From the NCBI RefSeq assembly GCF_000003605.2, contig NW_003107593.1, positions 327,739-338,223 on the forward strand: a stretch of DNA of 10,485 nucleotides, read 5' to 3'. A program made the position numbers and the translations under genes. Below, piece after piece: positions 10,050 to 10,485 of the stretch (positions are counted from its first letter, which is position 1; each line of letters begins with the position of its first letter). Source of the DNA: Saccoglossus kowalevskii (taxonomy: Eukaryota > Hemichordata > Enteropneusta > Harrimaniidae). The notes beneath the pieces were generated by a model. That model worked only from the letters and a program-made list of their open reading frames with translations, did no database searches and was not told the DNA's origin.

Positions 10050-10294
10050 TGGAATTCCCCAGCAACGCAATACGCATGTGCAGAAGATCATTTACGACAA
10101 AACTGGCACGTTTTGAGGTAGTTCAAAACGAGTTTTACGACAAGCCGGCGCTTTGCGACAATATGAGTCGGCAAGTTCCGGACAGAAAACCGATCTGTGG
10201 AGACTCGTCGTCGGAGATTTTTTTTTGAGAACAGGCGAAAACTAATGCGCGCGCGGACGTCATCCATATAAGTCGATGTGGCTTAAGTATAAAT
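10050..10294. promoter_or_regulatory. CpG-rich promoter-like region at the right end
   Basis: This stretch is richer in CpG than its surroundings (CGCGCGCGG, GCCGGCGC, several CGTCG). It carries an NRF1-like TACGCATGTGCA (near 10070), a CRE-like GACGTCA at 10256-10262, and a CArG/TATA-like CCATATAAGT at 10264-10273. Read leftwards it would place a promoter upstream of the 49-aa minus-strand frame. Read rightwards, TATAAAT at 10288-10294 could serve a plus-strand gene beyond the window. Confidence 0.35.
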
Positions 10295-10485
10295 TGGGGG
10301 TAAAATCATCGCGACGGGTTTGCATGCACCAAAGCGACGTAGAATATACGTTATCGGTCCACCATAGTCTTTTGATAAGAATTATAAGATGTATATAAAA
10401 AAAGATAAGAATTAGGTTGTCGAAATATACGAGAAATAATCCATCGAATTCATTCGAGTTTATGTACTTATTTAACAACGTCTTA

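Overview
This is a stretch of animal nuclear DNA built around one complete, intron-containing alpha-tubulin gene on the plus strand (coding exons 4551-4553, 4795-5017, 5139-5287 and 6159-7139). Splicing gives 451 residues, ending in the tyrosinated tail GEEEGEEY. The introns are GT-AG and sit after codon 1, inside codon 76 and after codon 125, the layout known from vertebrate and many invertebrate alpha-tubulin genes. The protein differs from mammalian alpha-1 tubulin at only a few sites (for example V122, I137, A150, A170, G232, M317), so an invertebrate such as a lophotrochozoan or a non-vertebrate deuterostome is likely. The species cannot be fixed from this window. The coding exons favour C in third positions, while the flanks and introns are AT-rich, as expected of a highly expressed gene.

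Layout. 1-1776: AT-rich flank without a recognisable gene. Its left end carries a minus-oriented E-box/CCAAT/CRE cluster that repeats the spacing seen in the tubulin promoter. 1777-1932: a 152-bp fold-back element with near-perfect terminal inverted repeats and TA duplications, best read as a Tc1/mariner-type MITE. 1933-4340: mostly non-coding, with a pair of RFX X-box-like sites 100 bp apart near 3 kb and a short degenerate TTAGGG tract near 3.76 kb. 4345-4550: compact promoter (E-box, CCAAT, X-box-like site, TATA, initiator) and a leader of about 100 nt. 4551-7139: the tubulin gene. 7140 to about 7300: 3' UTR with a tight hairpin, a GATAAA signal and a GT-rich downstream element. 7300-10485: AT-rich flank holding two unassigned open frames: a 130-codon frame without a start at 8768-9160 (+), and a 49-codon frame at 9898-10047 (-) whose start has a strong Kozak/YY1 context and whose stop overlaps AATAAA.

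How it fits together. Only the tubulin gene is certain. Its product is the alpha half of the microtubule heterodimer, and the MREC amino terminus, K40, E254 and C-terminal tyrosine are all present. RFX-like sites in and around the gene suggest, but do not prove, expression linked to ciliated cells. No CRISPR array, tRNA or rRNA gene, operon or bacterial signal was seen.
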